In this document: positions 18,127 to 25,370 of the stretch, piece by piece
Layout: each line of letters starts with the position of its first letter
How positions within the stretch are numbered: the first letter of the stretch is position 1
DNA from: Deltaproteobacteria bacterium
GTDB lineage: Bacteria > Desulfobacterota > Desulfobacteria > Desulfobacterales > B30-G6
NCBI GenBank assembly: GCA_022340465.1
Contig: JAJDNW010000009.1
Span: forward strand, 1-40,059
Length of the DNA: 40,059 bases
Reading direction: 5' to 3'
Notes under the pieces: generated by a model
Told to the model about the DNA's origin: nothing
What the model saw: only the letters and a program-made list of their open reading frames with translations
Database searches by the model: none
Position numbers and translations under genes: made by a program

Positions 18127-18990
18127 ATCCTGCGAACCCGCCAGTCCCTCTTTGTAGCTCAGAGCCGCCGACCCCACGGCCATGGCCGCCACGCCCAGCT
18201 GAAGCGGATCGTGCAGCAACCTGCCGGCGGCCGCCGCCAACGCGCCGTCATCCAGCCCGAGCGGCACGCCCGGGGCTGCAATCAAGGTGCCGCCCGCCAC
18301 GTGCTTCTCTGAAATGAACCCTCCGGCCGGCGAAGCATCCAAAATGTAATCATGGCGATACAGCGCCGCATCCAGGTCCTCCGCAACCCGGATCCGGTCC
18401 CGATGGGTACGCCCGGCTTCCAGGGAGAAATTCCGCGCTTTCAGCGAATCCAAATCCACTACCGTCAGATCGGCCCCCAGGTCCAGCAGGGTCGATGCCG
18501 CCCACCGCCCCACCGGCCCGCAGCCGATCACCAGCACACGCTTACCCCCGATTCCGCCTGCCATCAGGTCCAGGCCGGTGGCGAACACCCTGCCGGTTGC
18601 CGCCGAATTGTCGACAGTCCGGCCCGCTTTCTGGTTGATCGCGGCAAAACAAGCGTCATCGGAAAGCAGGATGATCTGCGCGCGCCGTTCCGCCGCCTCG
18701 CACATCCCGGCGACATCCGATGCCCGGGTGACGAAAGCCCTGAATCCCACATGGGCGACGATCCGCGCGACCGTCTCGGAAAATCCTTCGATAACGCCCA
18801 ATCCCCAGGTGACGGGGATAACCCCCACCGTTGTGCGGCGGGCTGCTTCCCCGAACCTCTTTTCATCAACGGCGTATGCCCGGCAGGCCAGGCCCGCCAA
18901 ATCCGTTCCCGTCATGCGCCTCAGCGCATCGTCATAGACCTCCAACTGGCCGGGAATTCCCCGCAAATCTCCACTGTTGAGCCTGGTCAT
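18124..18990 (-). CDS. pylD: Pyrrolysine biosynthesis dehydrogenase PylD
   Basis: A 288-residue enzyme for the last step of pyrrolysine synthesis: it oxidises the terminal amine of L-lysine-Ne-3R-methyl-D-ornithine to the semialdehyde, which cyclises to the pyrroline ring. The Rossmann NAD-binding motif VLVIGCGPVGRWAAS is visible about residue 155, followed by VVDLD, which binds the ribose. PVTWGLGVIEGFSETV in the N-terminal half is typical of PylD. ATG 18990 overlaps the pylC stop (ATGA); GGGGAGG lies about 11 nt upstream. It ends in TAA. Genes on both sides are pyl genes, which makes the assignment firm. Confidence 0.93.
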   Translation of the reverse strand: MTRLNSGDLRGIPGQLEVYDDALRRMTGTDLAGLACRAYAVDEKRFGEAARRTTVGVIPVTWGLGVIEGFSETVARIVAHVGFRAFVTRASDVAGMCEAAERRAQIILLSDDACFAAINQKAGRTVDNSAATGRVFATGLDLMAGGIGGKRVLVIGCGPVGRWAASTLLDLGADLTVVDLDSLKARNFSLEAGRTHRDRIRVAEDLDAALYRHDYILDASPAGGFISEKHVAGGTLIAAPGVPLGLDDGALAAAAGRLLHDPLQLGVAAMAVGSAALSYKEGLAGSQD

Positions 18991-20129
18991 ATGGGTGCTG
19001 ACCTCCCCGTTAGGCCGAGGCTGTGCCGGATCGCTGCCAACACGCAGTTGCGCCTCTCGACGGCCTTCCGACGGTTTTTTCCGGTAACGATAAGGGTCGC
19101 CACCCAATTGTCCCCACCCGTCCGCCGGTTGGTAAGCGCTTCGTCGGCGCCATAAAATCCTTTTTCCACGTGCAGGGGGCCCGCATGGGTCATAACATGT
19201 TCACCGGCGAACGCAAGCGTGTTTCCGGACACGCGGATGTGTTCGTAGACGACCCCTCGATGATCGCCCCCGGGCAGCTCGCCGGAAACCGTGTCGTCGA
19301 GAAATAGAGCGGCCAGCGCTTCCAGCAGGTTACACCCGGTCGAGTGATAAACGGCCGTCGGCGTCTGGCTCGGAAAACGCGCATCGATTTCCAGGACCCT
19401 CAATTCCCCGTGGTCCTGGACCACCTCGATGTCCATCAGGCCCCTGAGGCCGACGAGACGTGCAATGTCAAGGGAAAGCGCTTGGAACCGGGAGGCCATA
19501 TCTGCCGGCAGCCGGCTGGGCGCGCTCACGGCCCGGCAGTCGAAAATGTCATCCATGAACAGGTCGGTTATCTGAAAGGCACGGTAATTTCCGGGCCCCC
19601 CGGCAACTTCCAATGAATGGGTCGGTCCGTCGACAAAGGCCTGCGCCACCCACTCTCCCTCCGTCCCCCCGAGGAAGGCGTCCAATGCTTCGTGGTCGCT
19701 GAAGATCCGTACGCCCGAACTCCCGCTGGCACGGCTTGGTTTGACGATAACCGGCAGGGTGCAATCCGGCCACGCGGCGGGGGCGGGAATTCCGGATGAC
19801 GCAAACAGGTTGTCCGATTTTATTTTGGACGAGGAAATGGCGTAGGCCTGCATATCGAAGGCCAAGGGGATGCCTGCACGCCGGGCACAGCGTTCGAGCG
19901 CTGCGAGGCCGGCGTCGTTTTCCAGGGCCGGAATCAGAAGGTCGACACCGTTCAGCAGCGCCCGCAGTGCCGTCTCCCGCCTCAAATCCAATTGAACGAA
20001 CCGGTCGCACAACCCTGAAGCCGGAGCATCCGCACGGCGGTCCAGCACCAGCACCTCCCACCCTGCTTTGCGGGCCAGGTAGGCGACTTCGACACCCTGC
20101 AGGTTTCCGCCGGCAACGGCAACTAGCAT
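18987..20129 (-). CDS. pylC: (2R,3R)-3-methylornithyl-N6-lysine ligase PylC
   Basis: A 380-residue ATP-grasp ligase that joins 3-methyl-D-ornithine to the epsilon-amine of lysine. The N-terminal dinucleotide-like fold (VAVAGGNLQGVEVAYLARKAGW), the ATP-grasp loop VKPSRASGSSGVRIF and the metal-binding block VLEIDARFPSQTPTAVY are in order. ATG 20129 lies inside the end of pylB (7-nt overlap, ATGCTAG). The frame is open further upstream but that would overlap pylB deeply. It ends in TGA within the pylD start. It is the middle enzyme of the three-step pathway. Confidence 0.93.
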   Translation of the reverse strand: MLVAVAGGNLQGVEVAYLARKAGWEVLVLDRRADAPASGLCDRFVQLDLRRETALRALLNGVDLLIPALENDAGLAALERCARRAGIPLAFDMQAYAISSSKIKSDNLFASSGIPAPAAWPDCTLPVIVKPSRASGSSGVRIFSDHEALDAFLGGTEGEWVAQAFVDGPTHSLEVAGGPGNYRAFQITDLFMDDIFDCRAVSAPSRLPADMASRFQALSLDIARLVGLRGLMDIEVVQDHGELRVLEIDARFPSQTPTAVYHSTGCNLLEALAALFLDDTVSGELPGGDHRGVVYEHIRVSGNTLAFAGEHVMTHAGPLHVEKGFYGADEALTNRRTGGDNWVATLIVTGKNRRKAVERRNCVLAAIRHSLGLTGRSAPI

Positions 20130-21238
20130 GCAGACCACCTGGGAGAACGGTCTGCCATGACAACCGAACGGCGCTGCTCTATCCAGGCCGTGTACTCTTC
20201 CAGTGTCGCCGCGCGCATCCCGTTTTCCGAGAGAATGCGCTTCACACGCCCCGCGGACCGGTTGCCCTCCTCGATGTCCAGAGAACTCTGGGCCACACCC
20301 GCGAGTCCCTTTCCCGGTGGAACCAGCGACGTAATGACGTTGACGCCGGAATCGAGCCTTTCTCCGAGCCCGGCCAGACCGTCCACATCCAGCGATGCCG
20401 GGATGAGCCGGTCCGGAAACACAAGCCGCATGACGGCGGCCGCCACAAGCTCGCGCAAACGGCTGGATTGCGCTCTGCCTGCCATGGGGGTGCCGCACTG
20501 GGGCACGAAATTCATGATCCGAATCTGGTCGGCCTCCAGCCGGTGCATGGCTTCCATGGAATCGGCGAGATCATTGCCCGATTCACCGACCCCCCCGAGC
20601 AATCCTTCTTCAATCAGCATCCCCAGGGCATGTGCCGCCGCCTTGCCGTTCCAGCGCTCATCGTAGCTCTGCCCCGGTCTCAGGCGTTTGAAGAGTTCGC
20701 GGCTGTGGGTTTCCTGATAGCAGGCATACCAGGTTGCACCGGCTTCGGCGAGCATGTGCAGCACATCCTCCGGGACCACGCCCGGGGAGACCATGACCGG
20801 CAGACCGGTTTCATCCCTTACAGAACGCACGACATCGGCCAGCCAGTCGTAGCCGCCTTTGCCGCTGTTTAAAATTTCGGGGTCTTCGCCCATGGTCAGG
20901 TCGATGAGGTGCACGCCGGTCTGTGACAATGCACGGGCGGCGGAGACGATCTCTCCCGCATCCTTGCGGTAACGAACACATTCCCGGTTCGATTTCCGGT
21001 AGTAGCAGAAATTGCAGTTGTTGCGGCAATAGGTGCTGATGTACAGGAAGCCGTAAAGAAATATTTTCTCCCCGAAATAACGGGCGCGCAATCGGCGTGC
21101 GGAGGCGAACAGGGCCTCGAGGTGCTCCCTGTCCCTCAAGCCCGTCAAGAAACGGATCTCTTCCCCGCCCAGGCCCTCGCCCTTTTCCGCAGATTGCAGG
21201 ACAGCGGCCAGCCGCCTATGTGTCTCTGGTGCAGTCAT
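20123..21238 (-). CDS. pylB: 3-methylornithine synthase PylB (radical SAM)
   Basis: A 371-residue radical-SAM mutase that rearranges lysine to (2R,3R)-3-methylornithine, the first pyrrolysine step. The 4Fe-4S cysteines are C71, C75 and C78 in YCRNNCNFCYYRKSNR, the PylB/BioB-like pattern. LIDLTMGEDP and GLLGGVGESGND follow. ATG 21238 is preferred; the frame stays open to 21574 but that part overlaps pylSc. The stop is an amber TAG at 20123-20125 overlapping the pylC start: the pyrrolysine pathway gene itself ends in the codon its product reinterprets. Readthrough would add about 47 codons to a TGA inside pylC. Confidence 0.93.
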   Translation of the reverse strand: MTAPETHRRLAAVLQSAEKGEGLGGEEIRFLTGLRDREHLEALFASARRLRARYFGEKIFLYGFLYISTYCRNNCNFCYYRKSNRECVRYRKDAGEIVSAARALSQTGVHLIDLTMGEDPEILNSGKGGYDWLADVVRSVRDETGLPVMVSPGVVPEDVLHMLAEAGATWYACYQETHSRELFKRLRPGQSYDERWNGKAAAHALGMLIEEGLLGGVGESGNDLADSMEAMHRLEADQIRIMNFVPQCGTPMAGRAQSSRLRELVAAAVMRLVFPDRLIPASLDVDGLAGLGERLDSGVNVITSLVPPGKGLAGVAQSSLDIEEGNRSAGRVKRILSENGMRAATLEEYTAWIEQRRSVVMADRSPRWSAC

Positions 21239-21326
21239 TATTTCCAAGTTGAACCCATGGGGCGCCGTCTGAAGCCACATGCACTCAGAACGGAATTTCA
21301 CCCCTGCGTAATTTCGGGGCAGGCCG

Positions 21327-22178
21327 TCATATATTGAGGCGCACCCCGTCGAGACAGGTGATGCTTCTTCCCACGCTTCCCAGGTTGCGGCTGCCTTCGA
21401 CGACCATGAGCAGCCGTTCGAGGCCGAATCCGATGCCGACCCAGTTTTCGGATATTCGCCAGGCCTCATCCAACGCATGCGGCCCCATGGCACCGGAACC
21501 CACCTCGACGCCGTCACCGGCAACCACGTCAAGGGTTTCACCGTACACATCCGAGGTTTCCGATTCAAAGGCATAGCCGTCTATCCCGGCGGCCTTCATG
21601 ATGACGGCGGCCAGCTGCTTCAACCGTGCCTGTCTTTCCGTCGCGGGCATACCCATTTCGACCAGGTTCAGCATGGTGAATTCACTGGCATGCCGCGCTC
21701 CCTGCGATTCCTTGCGAAAACAGGGCCCTACCTCGAAAATTCTCACGGGCCGCTCCCAGAGGCGCAACAGGTCTTTCAGCACGAAATAGAGGTGCGGGGC
21801 CAGCATCGGACGCAGGCATTTGGACTTGTCCAGCCAATAGACCTGTGAGCCGAGGTCGTGATTTTCGTCCACCGTCATCCTCGCCAGAAGACCGCGGGAC
21901 ATGATGATCGGCGTTGTCACCTGTACGAATCCCTGAGCGACCATTGCCTCCACCAGACGGCTCTCCAGCTCACAGATGCCGGGTCTGAACTTTTTCGTTC
22001 TCAGATGCTCCAACCGGGCCCGATGGGATTTTACCAGCCGCTTTACCAGTTTCTGAAAAGCCTGGTCGCGCTCGCCTGCCTGGTCGAAGCGGGCATCGAG
22101 TTCCCTGCTTCCGGCGCCAAGCTCCTTGAGCCGGTTTGCCTGAACCGCCGTCCAGCTATGTTGCCTGTCGGAAGCCAA
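21327..22178 (-). CDS. pylSc: Pyrrolysyl-tRNA synthetase catalytic subunit PylSc
   Basis: A 283-residue class II synthetase core that charges tRNAPyl with pyrrolysine. FTMLNLVEMG gives N171 and V173 (positions of N346 and C348 in Methanosarcina mazei PylS), Y212 in VYGETLDV matches the mobile-loop Y384, and W246 with motif 3 (GFGLERLL, 250-257) closes the pocket. CFRKES is motif 2. It lacks the N-terminal tRNA-binding domain, which is encoded separately as pylSn; this split is the bacterial arrangement. The start is TTG 22178 with AGGAAA 12 nt upstream. It lies downstream of pylT across a 513-bp repeat-rich gap and ends in TGA. Confidence 0.93.
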   Translation of the reverse strand: MASDRQHSWTAVQANRLKELGAGSRELDARFDQAGERDQAFQKLVKRLVKSHRARLEHLRTKKFRPGICELESRLVEAMVAQGFVQVTTPIIMSRGLLARMTVDENHDLGSQVYWLDKSKCLRPMLAPHLYFVLKDLLRLWERPVRIFEVGPCFRKESQGARHASEFTMLNLVEMGMPATERQARLKQLAAVIMKAAGIDGYAFESETSDVYGETLDVVAGDGVEVGSGAMGPHALDEAWRISENWVGIGFGLERLLMVVEGSRNLGSVGRSITCLDGVRLNI

Positions 22179-22270
22179 CGTGATGAATTTCCTGACTCTG
22201 TTTAACCCAAATTAAGCGTCTCAAGTCTTACCATTTGAAACCTCCAATTTGGGATTTAATTAAATGAAAG

Positions 22271-22421
22271 GTCGGGGCGTTTTAGCTTGGAACTCTCGTC
22301 ATTCCCGCGTGCCCGCCCCGGTACGGTGTTGGGCCGGGGGCGGGACACGAAGTGAAGCGTCAGCGCTATCCAGGGCATATAGCCAATCGCTCTGGATCCC
22401 CGCCTTCGCGGGGGATGACGG
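22271..22421. repeat. MITE-like palindromic element, copy B
   Basis: About 151 bp closely similar to 2461-2612 (shared GTCGGGGCGTTTTAGC, GTGTTGGGCCGGGGGC, GTCAGCGCTATCCAGGGCA and the end GGATGACGG). The right terminal inverted repeat seen in copy A is missing or degraded here. It carries no real gene; it sits in the pylT-pylSc gap. Confidence 0.7.
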
Positions 22422-22488
22422 CCCCCCCGACTGTAGTAAATGCCCGGACCCATAGGACCCGCCGCTGATTTCACCCTGGAAGGGTGTT

Positions 22489-22577
22489 GTTCATTGTGTT
22501 TGTTGAGTTCATTGAGTTCGTTTGCTGACACGCTAACCCAAGTAACCCAATAAACCCTCTGACCCAAGTAACCCGTA
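22489..22577. repeat. GTTTGTTGAGTTCATTGAG intergenic inverted repeat, copy 2
   Basis: Second copy of the 9-nt-periodic inverted repeat, in the pylT-pylSc gap: left arm GTGTTTGTTGAGTTCATTGA, centre ACACGCTA, right arm made of two AACCCAAGTAACCC-type words. Related to 18049-18126 and 26771-26866. Confidence 0.65.
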
Positions 22578-22654
22578 TACTCGCATATGGGATTTCTGAT
22601 TTTGTGCTTGGAATTTCATTACCCCTGCTACCAGCACAACCAAATATCTTTGAA

Positions 22655-22671
22655 CTGGCTCAAAGAACCAG
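22655..22671 (-). terminator. Small hairpin downstream of pylT
   Basis: On the minus strand CTGGTTC pairs with GAGCCAG (7 bp, one G-U) around loop TTT, 20 nt past the tRNA CCA end. No clear U-run follows, so it may aid 3' processing or be a weak terminator. Confidence 0.3.
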
Positions 22672-22691
22672 GCTTTCAACAGGCGACCGAA

Positions 22692-22765
22692 TGGCGGGGA
22701 GTCCGGGAGTTGCACCCGGCTGTGCGGGTTTAGAGCCCGCATGATCACATGGCGATCCACCCCCC
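22692..22765 (-). tRNA. pylT: tRNA-Pyl with CUA anticodon (amber suppressor)
   Basis: A 74-nt tRNA with encoded CCA. It folds as: acceptor GGGGGGT with ACTCCCC (one G-U), a single G between acceptor and D stems, 4-bp D stem GATC/GATC with a 7-nt loop lacking GG, 6-bp anticodon stem TGCGGG/CCCGCA with loop CTCTAAA (anticodon CTA), 3-nt variable loop CAG, T stem CCGGG/CCCGG with a loop lacking the usual TTC, discriminator G73. The one-base link, long anticodon stem and tiny variable loop are the hallmarks of tRNAPyl, and the first 12 nt look like the Desulfitobacterium sequence as I remember it. It decodes UAG as pyrrolysine with PylSc and PylSn. Confidence 0.96.
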
Positions 22766-22845
22766 GCAATCATGATGTAACGCGGCTTCCATCTTCGCTC
22801 TTCGAGCTACGCCGAGACAGGCCGCCGCTAATTTCATACAGTTGT

Positions 22846-22874
22846 ATAGTAGCGCTATCCGCCGCAATGATCAA
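22846..22874 (-). promoter_or_regulatory. Possible sigma-70 promoter for pylT
   Basis: On the minus strand TTGATC (22869-22874), 17-bp spacer, TACTAT (22846-22851), each 4 of 6 to consensus. It would start transcription about 74 nt before the tRNA, between mtbB1 and pylT. This is weak and could be chance; if real, pylT and pylScBCD would not depend only on the upstream sigma-54 promoter. Confidence 0.3.
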
Positions 22875-22905
22875 CACCCTTTCTCTTGCCTTTGTGGTTG
22901 GCATA

Positions 22906-24291
22906 CTAAAGCGAAACCGCCTCCTTGAAGCGGTTGACGCAGTTGATATCGATGCCCAGAAGTTCGGCCATGTTGAATTTGGCTTCCATGCATTTCGGGG
23001 TGCCGGCGTGCGGGTGCAGCAGGCCCAGCTTGAGGTCCTCGCGAACCTCCGTCATAATGATCGGATCGGTCAGGTCGGAAACGGACACCTTCAGTTTTTC
23101 GGCAACGTACGCTTTGGCCGCATCTATTTTCATACCGCGGGAAATTTGCATGCGGGCCACCAGATCTCCGGCAGCCCTCATTCCGCCCATTCCCGAGGCG
23201 ATCGCGTGGGTGACCGCCATCCCCATGGGGTCGCCGACGCCAACCTACAATCCGTCCAGCCGGCAGATCTCCACCATGGCCTTGGAGGCACGCGAGGCCA
23301 CGTCCAGGGGCGGATGGTCGTTCACCGTCATACCGCCGACCCCCATTCCCATGTTGACGTGCACCGGTATGTCGGCAGCCTCGCAACAGGCCTTCATGAA
23401 AGTGATCGCCCTGGCCATGTTCCAGGGGGTCGATTCGCTGGTGTTGGTGTTGCAGACCGGTCCGAAAATGGTGACACCGGCCTTTTGCGCCAGCTTTACC
23501 TGCTGGTGGGCATAGAGGCCTGCCAGACGCTCGCCCTCCCAGGTCAATCCGCCGTGCATGCCGAGCACGAATTCTCCGGCCATCCCCAGTTCCACGCAGA
23601 TGCCGGGGTATTTTTCCTTCAGAATGGCCGTGGCCTTCAGGCCGGCCAAAAAATCGGCATCGCCGGCAGCACCCACCGTGTCCAGAATGACGGCGTCGGC
23701 CCCGGCTTCGTGCATGGCGCCGGACACATAAACGATGTCCCTGACCGCATCTTCCACGGCGGCCTCGTACGATTGCATGGCCGCTTCTATTTTGCCCTCG
23801 GGAATGAGTTCCGAGGGGTTGGGAAAAGGGCCGTCGGGCTGACTGTACAACCCGAGGTTGGGCATGGCGCCGTAAAAAACAGGCGCGGTGGTCACCGACA
23901 GCACCTGTTCCATCAGCGGCTGTTCGTACGTGACGATGGGCTTGATGGGCTTGAAGCTGTAGTCCATATGCCCCATCTCCAGCGTATCCGCCCCCAGGAG
24001 CTTTTCATAAATCTGGAGGCACTGCAGCCGGTCTACATTCACCTGGGCGCGCAGCATCTTGATGGGCGACCCGTCATAGGAAAGCACCACTTCCCGGCCG
24101 GGTTCGACGCCGATAAAACGGTGCGGCGAACTGAAGATGTCGAAAAGATGGTCCAGCTCTTCACTGGTCAGGGCCGGGATGTTGCCACGGTCGGCGGCAT
24201 CCTCCGTACCCTCCTCCAGGTCGCGTCTGATATCGTCGGCCGACATCTCCACGGGGGTTCCATCGCCGTAGCGGGTGACTACCTTGCTCAT
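22906..24291 (-). CDS. mtbB: Dimethylamine methyltransferase MtbB1 (pyrrolysine-containing)
   Basis: A 461-residue TIM-barrel methyltransferase that moves a methyl from dimethylamine to a corrinoid protein, leaving monomethylamine. The N-terminal RYGDGTPVEMSADDI, the central MGHMDYSFKPIKPIV, FYGAMPNLGLYSQPDGPFPNP and FGPVCNTNTSES are MtbB hallmarks. An in-frame UAG is codon 349 (23245-23247), in LDGL-O-VGVGDP, exactly where methanogen MtbB has pyrrolysine; homology continues for 112 residues beyond it. ATG 24291 is chosen because GAGGAGG lies just upstream. The gene also ends in UAG (22906-22908); a further in-frame UAG comes 16 codons later and a UGA 7 codons after that. Length equals that of mtbB2. 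Confidence 0.93.
23245..23247 (-). other. Internal UAG codon read as pyrrolysine in mtbB1
   Basis: TTG TAG GTT GGC in frame; homology to MtbB is unbroken on both sides. The residue is expected at the bottom of the barrel, where the pyrroline ring is thought to activate the methylamine. Confidence 0.93.
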
Positions 24292-24301
24292 GGCTTCCTC
24301 C

Positions 24302-24634
24302 TCAGTATACATAACAGCGAAAATCCCTCTTCAGGCCGCTGCCGAGGATGGTCAGCATGATTTCCTCCGTCTCCTGGCGTTTCATTTGAATAACCAGTCG
24401 GTTTTCACCGGTAGCCGGATCCCGGACCACCTCCTGCCTGATGATTTTCTTTTTCAGGCCCGACAGTGCCTCTTGGATGCGGATAAAATCGGCAGGCCCC
24501 TCGAGGCCCAGGCGGTGTTCGATAACCACATAGGAGAAGGAGGGGTCATAGCCGCAGCGCATTTCGCCCGGCACCCGCCCCCCTGCGGTGGTTGCACCCC
24601 CTCTGTGCGGTCTGTTTGCACTAGCTGTCTTCAC
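24302..24634 (-). CDS. Small conserved-looking protein of unknown function between mtbC and mtbB1
   Basis: An ORF of 110 codons (GTG 24634) or 86 codons (ATG 24562, MRCGYDPSF). I do not recognise the family. The last 80 residues read as alternating strands and helices (SYVVIEHRL, FIRIQEALSGLKKKI, NRLVIQMKRQ, EEIMLTIL, RDFRCYVY), which would suit a small ferredoxin-like alpha/beta fold. There are no cysteine clusters, signal peptide or membrane segment. It lies 8 bp after mtbC and ends 10 bp before mtbB1, so it must be co-translated with them. A role in corrinoid-protein handling or methyltransferase assembly is only a guess. Confidence 0.65.
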   Translation of the reverse strand: MKTASANRPHRGGATTAGGRVPGEMRCGYDPSFSYVVIEHRLGLEGPADFIRIQEALSGLKKKIIRQEVVRDPATGENRLVIQMKRQETEEIMLTILGSGLKRDFRCYVY

Positions 24635-24642
24635 GGGGCCGA

Positions 24643-25284
24643 CTAACCGATCAACCCCTTGATTTTTATCACCGAATCCTGTGCATCCTCCGCATAGGCA
24701 TCCGCGCCGATCTTAGCCGCCCAGCGAGCGGTGACCGGTGCACCGCCGACAATGGTCTTGAACTTGTCACGCAGGCCCTCTTTTTTCAATTTCTGCTCGA
24801 GATCCTTTTGATGCCCCATTGTGGTCGTCAGCAGGGTGCTGGTTCCAATGACGTCGGCTTCGACCCTGACGGCTTCTTCGATGAATTTTTCGGTGTCCGC
24901 GTCACGGCCGATATCGTGCACGATCATGCCGTTGGCGCGGAGAAGGGCCACGACAATGCCCTTTCCGATGTCATGGATATCGCCCTTCACGGTGCCGATG
25001 ACGACAACGCCCGGCTTTTCAGTCTGTTTCTCGGGAAGGGCTTCGTTGACCAGGTCCGTAACGGTTTTCATCACATCGGCCGACTGAACCAGGCCCGGCA
25101 GAAACAGCAGCCCGCGGCCGAACTGGTCACCGACTTCGCCGATTCCCGGAATGAACCCCTCGGTCATGATCGCCATGGGGTCGTTGCCCGTGTCGATCCA
25201 ATTTTTAGTAATTGCGACGGCCTTGGCCTCGTCGTGATCCACGATCGCTTTAATTGCCTCCTTGATAGTCTGCTCGTCTACCAT
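24643..25284 (-). CDS. mtbC: Methylamine corrinoid protein MtbC/MttC
   Basis: A 213-residue corrinoid protein that carries the methyl group on cobalt between MttB/MtbB and the receiving methyltransferase. Residues 1-85 form the methionine-synthase-like cap, residues ~90-213 the B12-binding Rossmann domain. The cobalt-ligating His is H104 in GDIHDIGKGIV, followed by STLLTTTM and VGGAPV. ATG 25284 follows AGAGGAGA; the frame is open to 25467 without support. It stops at amber TAG (24643-24645) with a TGA three codons later. As the only corrinoid protein in the cluster it probably serves both MttB and the two MtbB proteins. Confidence 0.93.
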   Translation of the reverse strand: MVDEQTIKEAIKAIVDHDEAKAVAITKNWIDTGNDPMAIMTEGFIPGIGEVGDQFGRGLLFLPGLVQSADVMKTVTDLVNEALPEKQTEKPGVVVIGTVKGDIHDIGKGIVVALLRANGMIVHDIGRDADTEKFIEEAVRVEADVIGTSTLLTTTMGHQKDLEQKLKKEGLRDKFKTIVGGAPVTARWAAKIGADAYAEDAQDSVIKIKGLIG

Positions 25285-25370
25285 ATCGTCTCCTCTTGGC
25301 TTAGTGTTATTCGAATATGTACACTTGTTCATGATAAACGGATGCCTGGTCCTGTTGACCGCCCTCCAGA

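Noticed and set aside
22256-22567. A 103-codon minus-strand frame between pylSc and pylT, and a similar one at 2446-2634.
   Set aside because: Both are translated palindromic repeat sequence (VIPAKAGIQ-like), not genes.
22906-24291. A PYLIS-type stem-loop downstream of the sense UAGs.
   Set aside because: I could not see a convincing shared structure by eye, and such an element is not needed in bacterial mtbB or mttB.
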